From the NCBI RefSeq assembly GCF_000280925.3, contig NZ_CP012109.1, forward strand, positions 9,274,001 through 9,338,000: a stretch of 64,000 bases of DNA, in the 5' to 3' direction. Under the pieces are notes generated by a model that made no database searches, was not told the DNA's origin, and worked only from the letters and a program-made list of their open reading frames with translations. Positions 1 through 7,117 of this stretch are shown here, in pieces; position 1 is the first letter of the stretch, and each line of letters starts with the position of its first letter. The position numbers and the translations under genes were made by a program. The DNA is from Myxococcus hansupus (lineage in GTDB: Bacteria; Myxococcota; Myxococcia; Myxococcales; Myxococcaceae).

Positions 1-1260
1 ATGGGCGTGAGGCTGTCGTCGCGAGGGGACTCCACATCGGAGCGGAGGGTGCAGGTGGGACGCCCCGTGGCGTGCCTTCGATTCGAGCTGCTGCGGAGCG
101 CCTCGGGTGAGCTGCTCGACCTGCGGTGGTTGGCCGCCGACGCGTCTGTCGGCGAAGAGGCGGGGGCGGCCACGCGACTGCCCGCCCGCCTGTCGCAATG
201 GGAGGACGAAGGCGTACGGGGCTTGCATGTGGAGGACTGCGCGCGCGTGCTGGCCACGGGCGAGCCGCTGTCCAGGGTGCTGTGCGTTCCCCTGGGCGAC
301 ACGGAGGCGCGTTTCCGGGTGGTGGGCATGATGGCGGAGGACACCTTCGTGTTGTGGCTGCGGCCGGAGCCGGAGGAGGACGACGCCCAGGTGCTGCGCG
401 AGGCGCTGAGGGATGAGCGCGAGGCGCGGAGGCGGGTGGAGGGCGCGCTGGAGCACGTGACGGCCCGGCTGGCCCGTGAGGCGCAGGACGGCACCGAGCG
501 GCACCTGGCCATGGCGCGGCTGTCCGAAGAGGCGGAGTTCCGTGAGCGCTTCATCGGCATGCTCGGGCATGACCTGCGCAATCCCCTGAATGCCATCACC
601 CTGTCCGCGCGCGCCCTGTCCCAGCGCTCGCTGCCCGTGGCGCAGCAGCAGCAGTGCGCCCTGCGAATCGAGTCGAGCGCCGCGCGGATGGGGACCATGA
701 TTTCCGACATCCTCGACCTCACGCGCGCGCGGCTCGCGGGCGGCATCCCCCTGCACCTGGCGAGCGTCAATCTGGCGACGGTGTGCCGCCTGGTGGTGGA
801 GGAGCTGGCCACCGCGCACCCGGACCGGCGCATCGACTTCGACGTGGTGGGCCGCTCCGAGGGCTTCTGGGACGCGGACCGGCTGGCGCAGGTGCTCAGC
901 AACCTGGTGGGCAACGCGCTGGAGCACGGGGCACCCGCGGCGCCCGTCACACTCCGTTGCAGGGATGTCGACAGTTATCAGGTCCTGGAGGTCCACAATC
1001 CTGGCGAGCCCATCGCGTCTCAACACCTGGAAACATTGTTCGACCCCTTTCGACGGGTGGGCTCCGAGCGAGACAAGGGCCACCGTCGCGGCGGCCTCGG
1101 ACTGGGACTCTTCATCGTGAAGCAAATCGTCCAGGCCCATGGAGGAGCTGTGTGTGTGTGCTCCTCGGAGGCAGAGGGGACGACCTTTACGGTGAAGCTG
1201 CCGCGAGACGCGCGTGAGTCGCAGGTGTCATCACCTCCGGGCTCGCGTCGTTTCGTATGA
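1..1260 (+). CDS. Soluble sensor histidine kinase
   Basis: A 419-residue kinase with no membrane segment. Residues 20-125 form a PAS-like sensory region, residues 128-180 a Glu/Arg-rich coiled-coil linker, then the HisKA domain with the H-box GHDLRNPL (phospho-acceptor His190), the N-box NLVGNALEHG (Asn305) and a glycine-rich GGLGLGL box (364-370). The G1 box reads HNPGEP instead of the usual D-x-G-x-G, a variant shared with the kinase at 50366-51871. No receiver is adjacent, so it is an orphan kinase. The ATG is the first base of the window, so the true start may lie upstream. The signal and the partner regulator cannot be read from the sequence. Confidence 0.85.
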   Translation: MGVRLSSRGDSTSERRVQVGRPVACLRFELLRSASGELLDLRWLAADASVGEEAGAATRLPARLSQWEDEGVRGLHVEDCARVLATGEPLSRVLCVPLGDTEARFRVVGMMAEDTFVLWLRPEPEEDDAQVLREALRDEREARRRVEGALEHVTARLAREAQDGTERHLAMARLSEEAEFRERFIGMLGHDLRNPLNAITLSARALSQRSLPVAQQQQCALRIESSAARMGTMISDILDLTRARLAGGIPLHLASVNLATVCRLVVEELATAHPDRRIDFDVVGRSEGFWDADRLAQVLSNLVGNALEHGAPAAPVTLRCRDVDSYQVLEVHNPGEPIASQHLETLFDPFRRVGSERDKGHRRGGLGLGLFIVKQIVQAHGGAVCVCSSEAEGTTFTVKLPRDARESQVSSPPGSRRFV

Positions 1261-1441
1261 GCGGAATGTTGGTGGGTGGGCGGAACGACCGCTGAGCGTC
1301 AGCCGGCGCACGAACTACGTGTTTGCCGCATGACCGACGTGCGCCTCCTGCCCGGGAGGGCACCTGTCACCCGAGCGGAGAAGGACTACCGGTTGTCTTG
1401 GCCGCGAGAAACGCGGCTACCCGAAAAAACCGGAGGTCGTC

Positions 1442-2452
1442 ATGTATCGCCACTCCACCCAGCAGAACCGTCCCAGCTCCACCCTGACCCACACCGCCCG
1501 CCGTTTCACGCGTCAGTGGGAGCTGTTGCCGGCGTTGCTCCTCGCCGCCGCGGTGGGATGCGGCCCCGCAGGGCAGGTGGACGATGTGGGCGAGCCGCTG
1601 AGCGCCCAGTCCTCCGGTCTGGTGTCATCGAACGGCCTGTCCACGAACGGCCTGTCCACGAATGGCCTGTCCACGAATGGCCTGTCCACGAACGGCTTGT
1701 CGACAAACGGCTTGTCGACGAATGGCTTGTCGACAAACGGCCTGTCCACGAATGGTTTCAATACGTGGTTCAGCCAGGACCCCGTCAAGTCGGAGGAGGT
1801 GATGCGGTACATCGTCCGCTGCGCGCTCCCCGCGGGGCAGACGCTGTCGTACACGTACGCGGGGACCACGCACACGTGGACGGGCTCGTTGGGGCTGGCC
1901 ACGACGTGGGCGCATCCTCAGCAGGGGCTCAGTGGGCCGACGTTGCTCGAGCAGCAGTTGGTGTCGAGCTGCCTGGCGGCGCACGTGAACAAGTTCGGCG
2001 TGCACCTGAACATCTCCGTGCTGGGCAAGGACTCGCTGGGCACGGCCATCCCGACGACGCCCGAGGAAGTGCAGACCTATTCGCAGCCGGAGGCGGTCTT
2101 CTTCGGCAACCTCTTCAATGGCGAGGGGCTCTTCGCGGCCAATGACGCGCCTTATCTGACCTACGACCAGAGCACCGTGCGTGCGTGCGGCCTGTCGTCC
2201 TGGTCGGGCGACCCGGACTGCGCGACGGTCATCACCCACGTGGGCTCCGCGCGGACCTACTGCCTGCCGGACACCTCGCGGGCGGATTTCTACTCGCGCT
2301 GCACCTACAACGGGGTGAACTACAAGCCGCTCACCACCCGCATCCGCGCGGAGGACATCTACCGGTGCGGTGACGGGACGTGCCAGCTCTCCGAGCGCTG
2401 CGGCACGGGCAACACGGCGGATAGCTGCGCGGCGGACTGTGGCGCCTGCTAG
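1442..2452 (+). CDS. Lipoprotein with NGLST pentapeptide repeats and Cys-rich C-terminus
   Basis: 336 residues, function unknown. An N-terminal hydrophobic stretch ends in a lipobox-like AAAVGCG, suggesting an exported lipoprotein. It is followed by eight perfect NGLST units and a diverged NGFNT, a likely flexible stalk. The globular part (from about residue 110) carries several Cys residues, and the C-terminus CGDGTCQLSERCG...CAADCG resembles the short cysteine-rich repeats common on myxobacterial surface proteins. A strong GGAGG lies just upstream of the ATG, which follows a 180-bp gap after the kinase. No catalytic motif is recognised. A secreted or surface-anchored protein is inferred. 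Confidence 0.75.
   Translation: MYRHSTQQNRPSSTLTHTARRFTRQWELLPALLLAAAVGCGPAGQVDDVGEPLSAQSSGLVSSNGLSTNGLSTNGLSTNGLSTNGLSTNGLSTNGLSTNGLSTNGFNTWFSQDPVKSEEVMRYIVRCALPAGQTLSYTYAGTTHTWTGSLGLATTWAHPQQGLSGPTLLEQQLVSSCLAAHVNKFGVHLNISVLGKDSLGTAIPTTPEEVQTYSQPEAVFFGNLFNGEGLFAANDAPYLTYDQSTVRACGLSSWSGDPDCATVITHVGSARTYCLPDTSRADFYSRCTYNGVNYKPLTTRIRAEDIYRCGDGTCQLSERCGTGNTADSCAADCGAC
1631..1750 (+). repeat. 15-bp coding minisatellite, 8 units
   Basis: Eight in-frame 15-bp units encode N-G-L-S-T. The protein repeat is perfect while the DNA varies at synonymous sites (AAC/AAT/AAA-type and CTG/TTG, TCC/TCG changes). A ninth diverged unit (NGFNT) follows to 1765. Copy number could change by slippage without breaking the frame. 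Confidence 0.9.
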
Positions 2453-2462
2453 GGCGTGACAG

Positions 2463-2490
2463 TCCTCGCGGCACCCCCGTGCCGCGCGTA
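2463..2490 (+). terminator. Hairpin after the NGLST lipoprotein
   Basis: GCGGCAC (2468-2474) pairs perfectly with GTGCCGC (2479-2485) around a CCCC loop, 16 bases after the stop codon, with further partial outer pairing (TCCT with AGGA). A pyrimidine-rich stretch follows near 2500. It probably ends transcription of the upstream lipoprotein gene. There is no long T run, so this is a moderate call. Confidence 0.45.
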
Positions 2491-2610
2491 GGACGCGGTC
2501 TTCCTCCTTCCCCTCGGAGGACTCCGTGAGTGACAGCCTGTTCGAGCGCGGCAAGGGCCGCATCCAGGCTGGAAGCGCCGTCCCCGGACGTTGATGGCGT
2601 GGGTGGTGTG

Positions 2611-3327
2611 TCAGCGGACGGCCACCTGGCGGAAGACGACGCCGTCGAAGTCCAGCCGCTGGACCGTGTCGACGAAGCGCTGGGTCGCGAAGATGAGCGT
2701 GGGCCAGTCCGCGAGGCGGAAGAGGTCCACGGTGGTGGGGAGTGATTGCGCGTCGAGGATGTAGGGGTCGGGGAGCTCGTAGCTCTCCAGGCCGCAGCGC
2801 GGGCACGGTGGTTTCCGGTCGGCGGGAAGGCAGTCTGGGTGGAAGTGCCCGTGGTGTTCGAGTTGCAGCTCGAAAAGTTCGGGCGCCTGGTCGTCCCGAT
2901 GCCGCACGTTGATGCGGCAGCCTTGGAGCCCGCGGACTCCTTCTGCTTGAAGCCTCTCCAGGACCTCCCGGTACATGCAGAGCGTCCAGGGCATCGGGAG
3001 ATGGAGCTCGCCAAAGAGCCCCCGTGCGGTGCCGGTCATCGGTCCAAAGCGTGCCCCGGGCTCCAGGAGGGTCCCTTGTGGCAGCCAGGAACGGAGCTGC
3101 TCCGTCATCCGCGTCAGCACGTGCTCTGGCTCAGCGCGGGGCTTTCGGTACTGCGCCTGGTGGGGGAAGTCCGTCAGGTCGATGCAGGGATACTCAAGAC
3201 CGGTGGCGGCCCAGGTATGGCCACAGCCCGAGCAGTTCTCGAGCCCTGGCAGGAGCCATGGGTGAGTGGCTCGCAGCTCTCCCGTGAAGCCCGCTGCCAC
3301 ATCGGATTCCAGCTTGTAGACGTTCAT
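2611..3327 (-). CDS. sitI: SitI6-family double-CXXCG immunity protein
   Basis: 238 residues from the ATG at 3327 (MNVYKLESD). A longer frame starting at 3375 would overlap the upstream gene and add an unlikely N-terminus. Two zinc-ribbon-like motifs, CSGCG (about residue 32) and CPRCG (about residue 175), define the Myxococcus paralogous double-CXXCG family. In that family, SitI proteins neutralise the cognate SitA toxin in the cytoplasm of kin cells. The gene begins 19 bases after the sitA-like gene on the same strand, the expected toxin-immunity order. Specificity for the neighbouring toxin is inferred from position only. Confidence 0.85.
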   Translation of the reverse strand: MNVYKLESDVAAGFTGELRATHPWLLPGLENCSGCGHTWAATGLEYPCIDLTDFPHQAQYRKPRAEPEHVLTRMTEQLRSWLPQGTLLEPGARFGPMTGTARGLFGELHLPMPWTLCMYREVLERLQAEGVRGLQGCRINVRHRDDQAPELFELQLEHHGHFHPDCLPADRKPPCPRCGLESYELPDPYILDAQSLPTTVDLFRLADWPTLIFATQRFVDTVQRLDFDGVVFRQVAVR

Positions 3328-3346
3328 GGGGTCGCGGCGCCGCGGG

Positions 3347-4036
3347 TCATGGGCTTCGCCGATAGTAAGGGCCAACGGGTCCGGTCAACTCGAAGCGATA
3401 GATGAGTGCACCCGCATGGCGGAAGATCTCCTCGCGAGACGCTCTTCGCCCTGGCCCGAGGATGAACTGCCGCCATGCTTCGTTCCAGAGTCCTCCCGAC
3501 GGGCCACCTCCGTGAATGCGTCGGTGAAGGTGTGTCGGGATGAGCATCGTGTAGTCATGGATGTTGATGTTGCGCACCTTGAACCAGCTCGACAGGTCTT
3601 GCGCCTGAGGGAACAGGTGGTGCTTCTGCAGTTGCGGCGCTGGCAGCGCGAGCGGAGGCCGTAGCGGCGGACGTTCCGGGTACCAGCGGAACGTCATCAC
3701 CGGCTCGGCGCCTGGGCGCAGCCAGGAACTCCTGCGCCACCACCGCCCCGGCCGAGCGGGTCCCATGGGGAATCCTGGCCGCATGGCGAGGGTCGCTCCC
3801 GGCGCCGGTGCTTCCACGGAAGGGACCGGAGCATCGTCCGCGCTCACGTCCTCGCAGGGGAAGAGGCCGCACAGGCCCTCTTCGCAGCCGAGCACCACAC
3901 AGTGGTCCTCGCTGGGCGCCTCGCAGTGAGACGCCTCCGCGGATTCCCATGCCTGCATCACGGGTTGCTGCGAGGCGCAGGCCGCTCCCAGCCACGCCAT
4001 GAGCAGCACACGCCACCGTGGGGCGAACTTCAGCAT
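3347..4036 (-). CDS. sitA: SitA6-family polymorphic toxin lipoprotein
   Basis: 229 residues. The N-terminus has a signal peptide ending LGAAC (Cys20), a probable lipobox. A Cys-rich segment (HCEAP...CVVLGCEEGLCGLFPC, residues 38-61) and a Pro-rich linker lead to a C-terminal module with KHHLFPQ (His139-140), HDYT (His160) and HRRIHGG (His171, His175), an arrangement like HNH-type nucleases. This matches the Myxococcus SitA lipoprotein toxins, which are handed between cells by TraA/TraB outer-membrane exchange and kill recipients lacking the matching SitI. The immunity gene is immediately downstream. The usual sitB accessory gene is not seen upstream. Nuclease activity is inferred from the histidine pattern. 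Confidence 0.82.
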   Translation of the reverse strand: MLKFAPRWRVLLMAWLGAACASQQPVMQAWESAEASHCEAPSEDHCVVLGCEEGLCGLFPCEDVSADDAPVPSVEAPAPGATLAMRPGFPMGPARPGRWWRRSSWLRPGAEPVMTFRWYPERPPLRPPLALPAPQLQKHHLFPQAQDLSSWFKVRNINIHDYTMLIPTHLHRRIHGGGPSGGLWNEAWRQFILGPGRRASREEIFRHAGALIYRFELTGPVGPYYRRSP

Positions 4037-4075
4037 GAAGCCTCCGGGCAGATGCTGCGACGAGGCGCAGCCGCC

Positions 4076-4118
4076 AAAAAGAGAGGCCCACCCTGCGCCT
4101 GACTGCGCGGGGTGGGCC
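4076..4118 (-). terminator. Rho-independent terminator of the small Cys-rich gene
   Basis: A 14-bp stem (4085-4098 with 4105-4118, one mismatch; GGCCCACCC with GGGTGGGCC at its base) is followed, read on the minus strand, by a run of five T (AAAAA at 4076-4080). It lies about 20 bases after the stop of the 4138-4464 gene, so that gene and the sit pair are probably separate transcripts. Confidence 0.8.
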
Positions 4119-4137
4119 GGGCTTCAACGGCGGTGCG

Positions 4138-4464
4138 TCAGCGCAGGCTCGCCGTCACGGACTGCGCCGCGCACGCCGACGCCATGCCGGGCATGACGCT
4201 CTGGCGGGGCTCGACCGATGAGAGCTCGTCCTCGTCCTCGGACGGGTCCTGGGCGTCAGGCGAGCACGTGCCGCCCACTTCGTAGTCGTTGAACCACTTC
4301 TCACAGGTGATGACTCGGAATCCCCACGGGATGGCACAGACGAGTGAGCAGGACGGCGTGTCGACACATTGCACGTCGCAGTCCGGGGGAAGGGCCATCG
4401 CGGACAGCGGGGCGAGGATGAGCGCGGCGGCACTGGCTGCGAGGGTTCTCGAAAGCAGGTTCAT
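4138..4464 (-). CDS. Small secreted Cys-rich protein
   Basis: 108 residues. A clean signal peptide (positively charged start, hydrophobic core, LSAMA cleavage region) precedes PDCDVQC, PSCSLVC, VITCEKW and GGTC, about six closely spaced cysteines likely to form disulfides outside the cytoplasm. Myxobacteria encode many small exported proteins with a similar PDCDV...C...TC pattern, none with a function I know. The C-terminal third is acidic, then Ser/Ala-rich. It sits upstream of the sit pair but is separated from it by a terminator, so a role in toxin delivery is only a positional possibility. Confidence 0.65.
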   Translation of the reverse strand: MNLLSRTLAASAAALILAPLSAMALPPDCDVQCVDTPSCSLVCAIPWGFRVITCEKWFNDYEVGGTCSPDAQDPSEDEDELSSVEPRQSVMPGMASACAAQSVTASLR

Positions 4465-4523
4465 GAAGCCTCCACGACGACAGGGGCCGGACCCCAGGTC
4501 GGGCCCGGTCGGACCATTATCGA

Positions 4524-4535
4524 GTCAGGCCTGAC
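4524..4535. promoter_or_regulatory. Perfect 12-bp palindrome, possible operator
   Basis: GTCAGGCCTGAC is a perfect palindrome in the divergent region between the small Cys-rich gene (start 4464) and the beta-oxidation operon (start 4709). Its symmetry suits a dimeric repressor such as the TetR-family protein of the operon, but it lies nearer the leftward gene. Function is inferred from symmetry and position only. Confidence 0.3.
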
Positions 4536-4649
4536 AAACGGCAAAAGCAGCCGTGGCGGCTTTTTCCAAGGCGCCAAGGAGAAAGCGCAGCCCCGACCAG
4601 ATGACGCAAAGGGTCGAGAGGGATTGTGAATCCCTGCCATCGCCCACTA

Positions 4650-4678
4650 TTGACACTCTGCCAATAGGCACCCATCAT
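4650..4678 (+). promoter_or_regulatory. Candidate sigma70-type promoter of the beta-oxidation operon
   Basis: TTGACA (4650-4655), a 17-base spacer and CATCAT (4673-4678, four of six consensus matches) lie 30 bases upstream of the first ATG at 4709. The spacer holds TGCC-AATA-GGCA (4659-4670), a short inverted repeat that could be an operator for the TetR regulator encoded second in the operon. Confidence 0.5.
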
Positions 4679-4708
4679 CACCCGCATCGAAGCAATGGGG
4701 CACCCGCC

Positions 4709-5551
4709 ATGAGCTATCAACACATCCGGTCCTCGGTGGCGGACCGGGTCGCCACCGTCGAGCTTCACCGCCCTGAAGCGCGCAATGGATTCACGGTGAC
4801 CATGGCGGACGAGCTCGACGCCGCGCTCGCCGTGGCCGACGCCGACGAGGAGGTGCGTGCGGTCATCCTCACGGGGGCGGGCAAGGACTTCTGTGTGGGG
4901 GCGGACCTGAGCGGCAGCTCGCTGGAGGTGACGAATACGGAGCCTCCCGAGGGCGCGTGGGTGGAGCCCGCCACCCGGGTGACGCGGCGCATGTTCGCCA
5001 TGCAGAAGCCCGTCATCGCGGCCGTGCGGGGCGCGGCGGTGGGCGTGGGCTCGACGATGCTGCTGCCCGCGGACTTCCGCCTCGCGGCGAAGGACAGCCG
5101 CTTCGGCTTCGTCTTCAGCAAGCGAGGCATCTATCCGGAGGCGGGCTCGACGTGGTTTTTGCCGCGCATCGTCGGCCTGGGCCGCGCGCTCGACTGGATG
5201 GTGAGCGGCCGGCTGATTCCCGCCGAGGAGGCGCTGGGCGCGGGGCTGGTCCGCTCCCTTCACGACGCCGACGTCGTGCTCGACGCGGCGCGCGCGCTCG
5301 CCCGTGAACTCGTGGAGACGACCGCGCCGGTGTCCGTGGCCGTCATCCGTCAGGCGCTCTATCAGATGAGCGCGTTGCCTTCGCCGGAGCCCGCCTTCCT
5401 GCTCGACAGCCAGCTCATCGCGAGCCTGAGCCTGAGCGCGGATGCGCTAGAAGGCGTCATGGCATTCCTGCAGAAGAGGCCTCCTCGTTTCACCCGGACG
5501 TTGGCGCACGACCTGCCCGCATTCCTGCCGTGGCGGGAGGTGACGCGATGA
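4709..5551 (+). CDS. Enoyl-CoA hydratase/isomerase family protein
   Basis: 280 residues of the crotonase superfamily, starting at the ATG after the candidate promoter (MSYQHIRS). The oxyanion-hole segment GKDFCVGADLSG and the helix segment AAVRGAAVGVGSTMLLPADFR are typical. YPEAGST supplies the usual second-position acidic residue. The family hydrates 2-enoyl-CoA or shifts double bases in unsaturated acyl-CoA during beta-oxidation. It is the first gene of a compact operon with acyl-CoA ligase, dehydrogenases, thiolase and a FadJ-like enzyme, and overlaps the tetR gene by the four-base ATGA. Because FadJ carries its own hydratase, this copy may serve unusual or unsaturated chains (inference). 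Confidence 0.85.
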   Translation: MSYQHIRSSVADRVATVELHRPEARNGFTVTMADELDAALAVADADEEVRAVILTGAGKDFCVGADLSGSSLEVTNTEPPEGAWVEPATRVTRRMFAMQKPVIAAVRGAAVGVGSTMLLPADFRLAAKDSRFGFVFSKRGIYPEAGSTWFLPRIVGLGRALDWMVSGRLIPAEEALGAGLVRSLHDADVVLDAARALARELVETTAPVSVAVIRQALYQMSALPSPEPAFLLDSQLIASLSLSADALEGVMAFLQKRPPRFTRTLAHDLPAFLPWREVTR

Positions 5552-6222
5552 GCTCGGCGGATGCACCGCGCTGGACGCGGCTGGAGCCCGACGCGCGCCG
5601 GGAGCAGATTCTGGCGTGTGCGACGCGGCTGTTCGGTGAGCGGCCCTACGCGGACGTCTCCACCACGGACATCGCCCGCGAAGCCGGTGTCGCCCGAGGG
5701 CTGCTCAACCACTACTTCGGCCAGAAGCGCGACCTCTACCTGAAGGTCGTGAAGAGGATGCTGCTCATGCCCGGACTGGAAGAGAAGGTGAGTGCGACCG
5801 GAACCCTGCGGCAGCGGGTGGAGCGCAGCGTCGAGTGGTACCTCGACACGGTGGCCGCCCACGGCAAGACGTACGTGGCCGTCACGGGGGCGGGCAGCAT
5901 CGCGGACCCGGAGGTGGAGCGCATCATCGCGGAGGCGGACGACGTGGCCGCCGCGAAGACGCTCCAGTTCCTGGGCCTGAAGGTCGAGGTCGGCAGTGAC
6001 GCGCGTCACCGGGCGATGATGCGCTCCTACGCGGGCCTGGTGAAGTCCACCATCCGTGAATGGATTCGCGGCGGCACGCTCTCTCGCGAGGACGCGCACC
6101 TGCTGCTGAGCGAGTCGCTCATCACCATCGTCCGTGATGTCTTCCCCCACCTGCATCAGCAGCCCGGTCCGGAGCGCCCCGCGCCGAAGGCCGCATCCAA
6201 GCGGGGCAAGGACGCGAAATGA
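5548..6222 (+). CDS. TetR-family transcriptional regulator
   Basis: 224 residues. The ATG at 5548 is chosen because GGGAGG (5535-5540) is well spaced before it and the ATGA overlap with the previous gene implies translational coupling. The N-terminal HTH spans about residues 15-65 (REQILACATRLFGERPYADVSTTDIAREAGVARGLLNHYFGQKRDLY), the classical TetR helix-turn-helix ending in the YF...K..L motif. The all-helical C-terminal domain would bind the ligand. Its place inside the beta-oxidation operon suggests it represses the operon and is relieved by an acyl-CoA or fatty acid, as for FadR-type TetR proteins. It also overlaps the SDR gene by ATGA. Confidence 0.88.
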   Translation: MSSADAPRWTRLEPDARREQILACATRLFGERPYADVSTTDIAREAGVARGLLNHYFGQKRDLYLKVVKRMLLMPGLEEKVSATGTLRQRVERSVEWYLDTVAAHGKTYVAVTGAGSIADPEVERIIAEADDVAAAKTLQFLGLKVEVGSDARHRAMMRSYAGLVKSTIREWIRGGTLSREDAHLLLSESLITIVRDVFPHLHQQPGPERPAPKAASKRGKDAK

Positions 6223-7049
6223 CGACCTCCGGGCCCCTGGCGGGACGCACGCTGCTGATGTCGGGAGGCAGCCGCGGCATCGGGTTGGCGATTGGCATTG
6301 CCGCGGGGCGGCTGGGCGGCAACGTCGTGCTGCTGGCGAAGACAGACACGCCGGACCCCCGGCTCCCCGGGACGGTGCACACGGCGGCGCAGGCCATCCA
6401 GGACGCGGGAGGCCAGGCGCTCGCGGTGGTGGGCGACGTGAGGGAGGAGGCGGACGTGCAACGTGCCGTGGATGGCGCGGTGGCGCGGTTTGGCGGCATC
6501 GACTTCTGCGTGAACAACGCGAGCGCGCTGGCTCCGCTGAAGACCGAGGAGCTGCCGCTCAAGCGCTTCGAGCTGATGCAACAGATTCAGCTCCGGGGGA
6601 CGTTCCTGCTGACCCGCGCGGCGCTTCCCCACCTGCGCCGCTCGCCGCACGCGCACATCCTGTCGCTGTCCCCGCCTGTGAACCTGGCGCCGCATTGGCT
6701 CGGCCAGCATCCCGCGTACACGATGGCGAAGTATGGGATGACGCTGCTCACGCTCGGCTGGGCCGCGGAGTTCGCGGAGGCGGGCATCGCGGCGAACGCG
6801 CTCTGGCCCCGGACGCTCATCGCCACGGCGGCGGTGAAGAACCTGCTGGGTGGCGATGCGTCCATGCAGCGGGCCCGCGCGCCGGAAATCATGGCGGACG
6901 CCGCGGTGGCCATCCTCCAGCGCCCGCCGCGCGACTGCACCGGCCAGACATTCATCGACGAAGACGTCCTGCGCGACGAAGGCATCACCGACTTCAGTGG
7001 ATACGGAGGCGGGCCGGACGTGCTGCTCGACCTCTACGTCGACCCCTGA
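6219..7049 (+). CDS. SDR-family oxidoreductase, HSDL2-like
   Basis: 276 residues. The Rossmann nucleotide motif is SGGSRGIG (about residues 16-23), followed by NNAS, a weakly conserved SLSPP where the catalytic Ser is expected, and YTMAK with catalytic Tyr and Lys. The overall pattern (LMSGGSRGIGLAI...LRGTFLLTRAALPHL...AEAGIAANALWPRT) is that of hydroxysteroid-dehydrogenase-like 2 proteins, here without their C-terminal SCP2 lipid-carrier domain. Its role in this operon is probably reduction or oxidation of a hydroxy- or oxo-acyl lipid. The substrate cannot be read from the sequence. It overlaps tetR by ATGA and is followed by a 68-bp gap before the ligase gene. Confidence 0.83.
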   Translation: MTTSGPLAGRTLLMSGGSRGIGLAIGIAAGRLGGNVVLLAKTDTPDPRLPGTVHTAAQAIQDAGGQALAVVGDVREEADVQRAVDGAVARFGGIDFCVNNASALAPLKTEELPLKRFELMQQIQLRGTFLLTRAALPHLRRSPHAHILSLSPPVNLAPHWLGQHPAYTMAKYGMTLLTLGWAAEFAEAGIAANALWPRTLIATAAVKNLLGGDASMQRARAPEIMADAAVAILQRPPRDCTGQTFIDEDVLRDEGITDFSGYGGGPDVLLDLYVDP

Positions 7050-7117
7050 GTCGTCGGGCGCTCTCCGCGCCGTTTGACATTGCAGTCCAGCGCAACAGTG
7101 AACCGGAGGGGACGCCC

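Noticed and set aside
1631-1750. Possible CRISPR-like repeat
   Set aside because: The 15-base units are contiguous and in frame with no spacers, inside a coding region.
1625-2806. A 393-codon minus-strand open frame across the NGLST gene
   Set aside because: Low-complexity translation of repeat DNA; the plus-strand lipoprotein has a signal peptide, ribosome binding site and Cys pattern.
3328-3375. Longer start for the immunity protein at 3375
   Set aside because: It would overlap the toxin gene and adds a non-conserved, Arg/Pro-rich N-terminus; family members begin at the MxxYxLE-like start.
7074-7102. TTGACA as an internal promoter before the ligase gene
   Set aside because: No acceptable -10 at 16-18 bases spacing; the gap is short and the gene is probably read from upstream.
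6134-7117. Upstream extension of the acyl-CoA ligase frame
   Set aside because: It overlaps the tetR and SDR genes in another frame and has no protein-like composition; the ligase has a good GGAGGG before ATG 7118.
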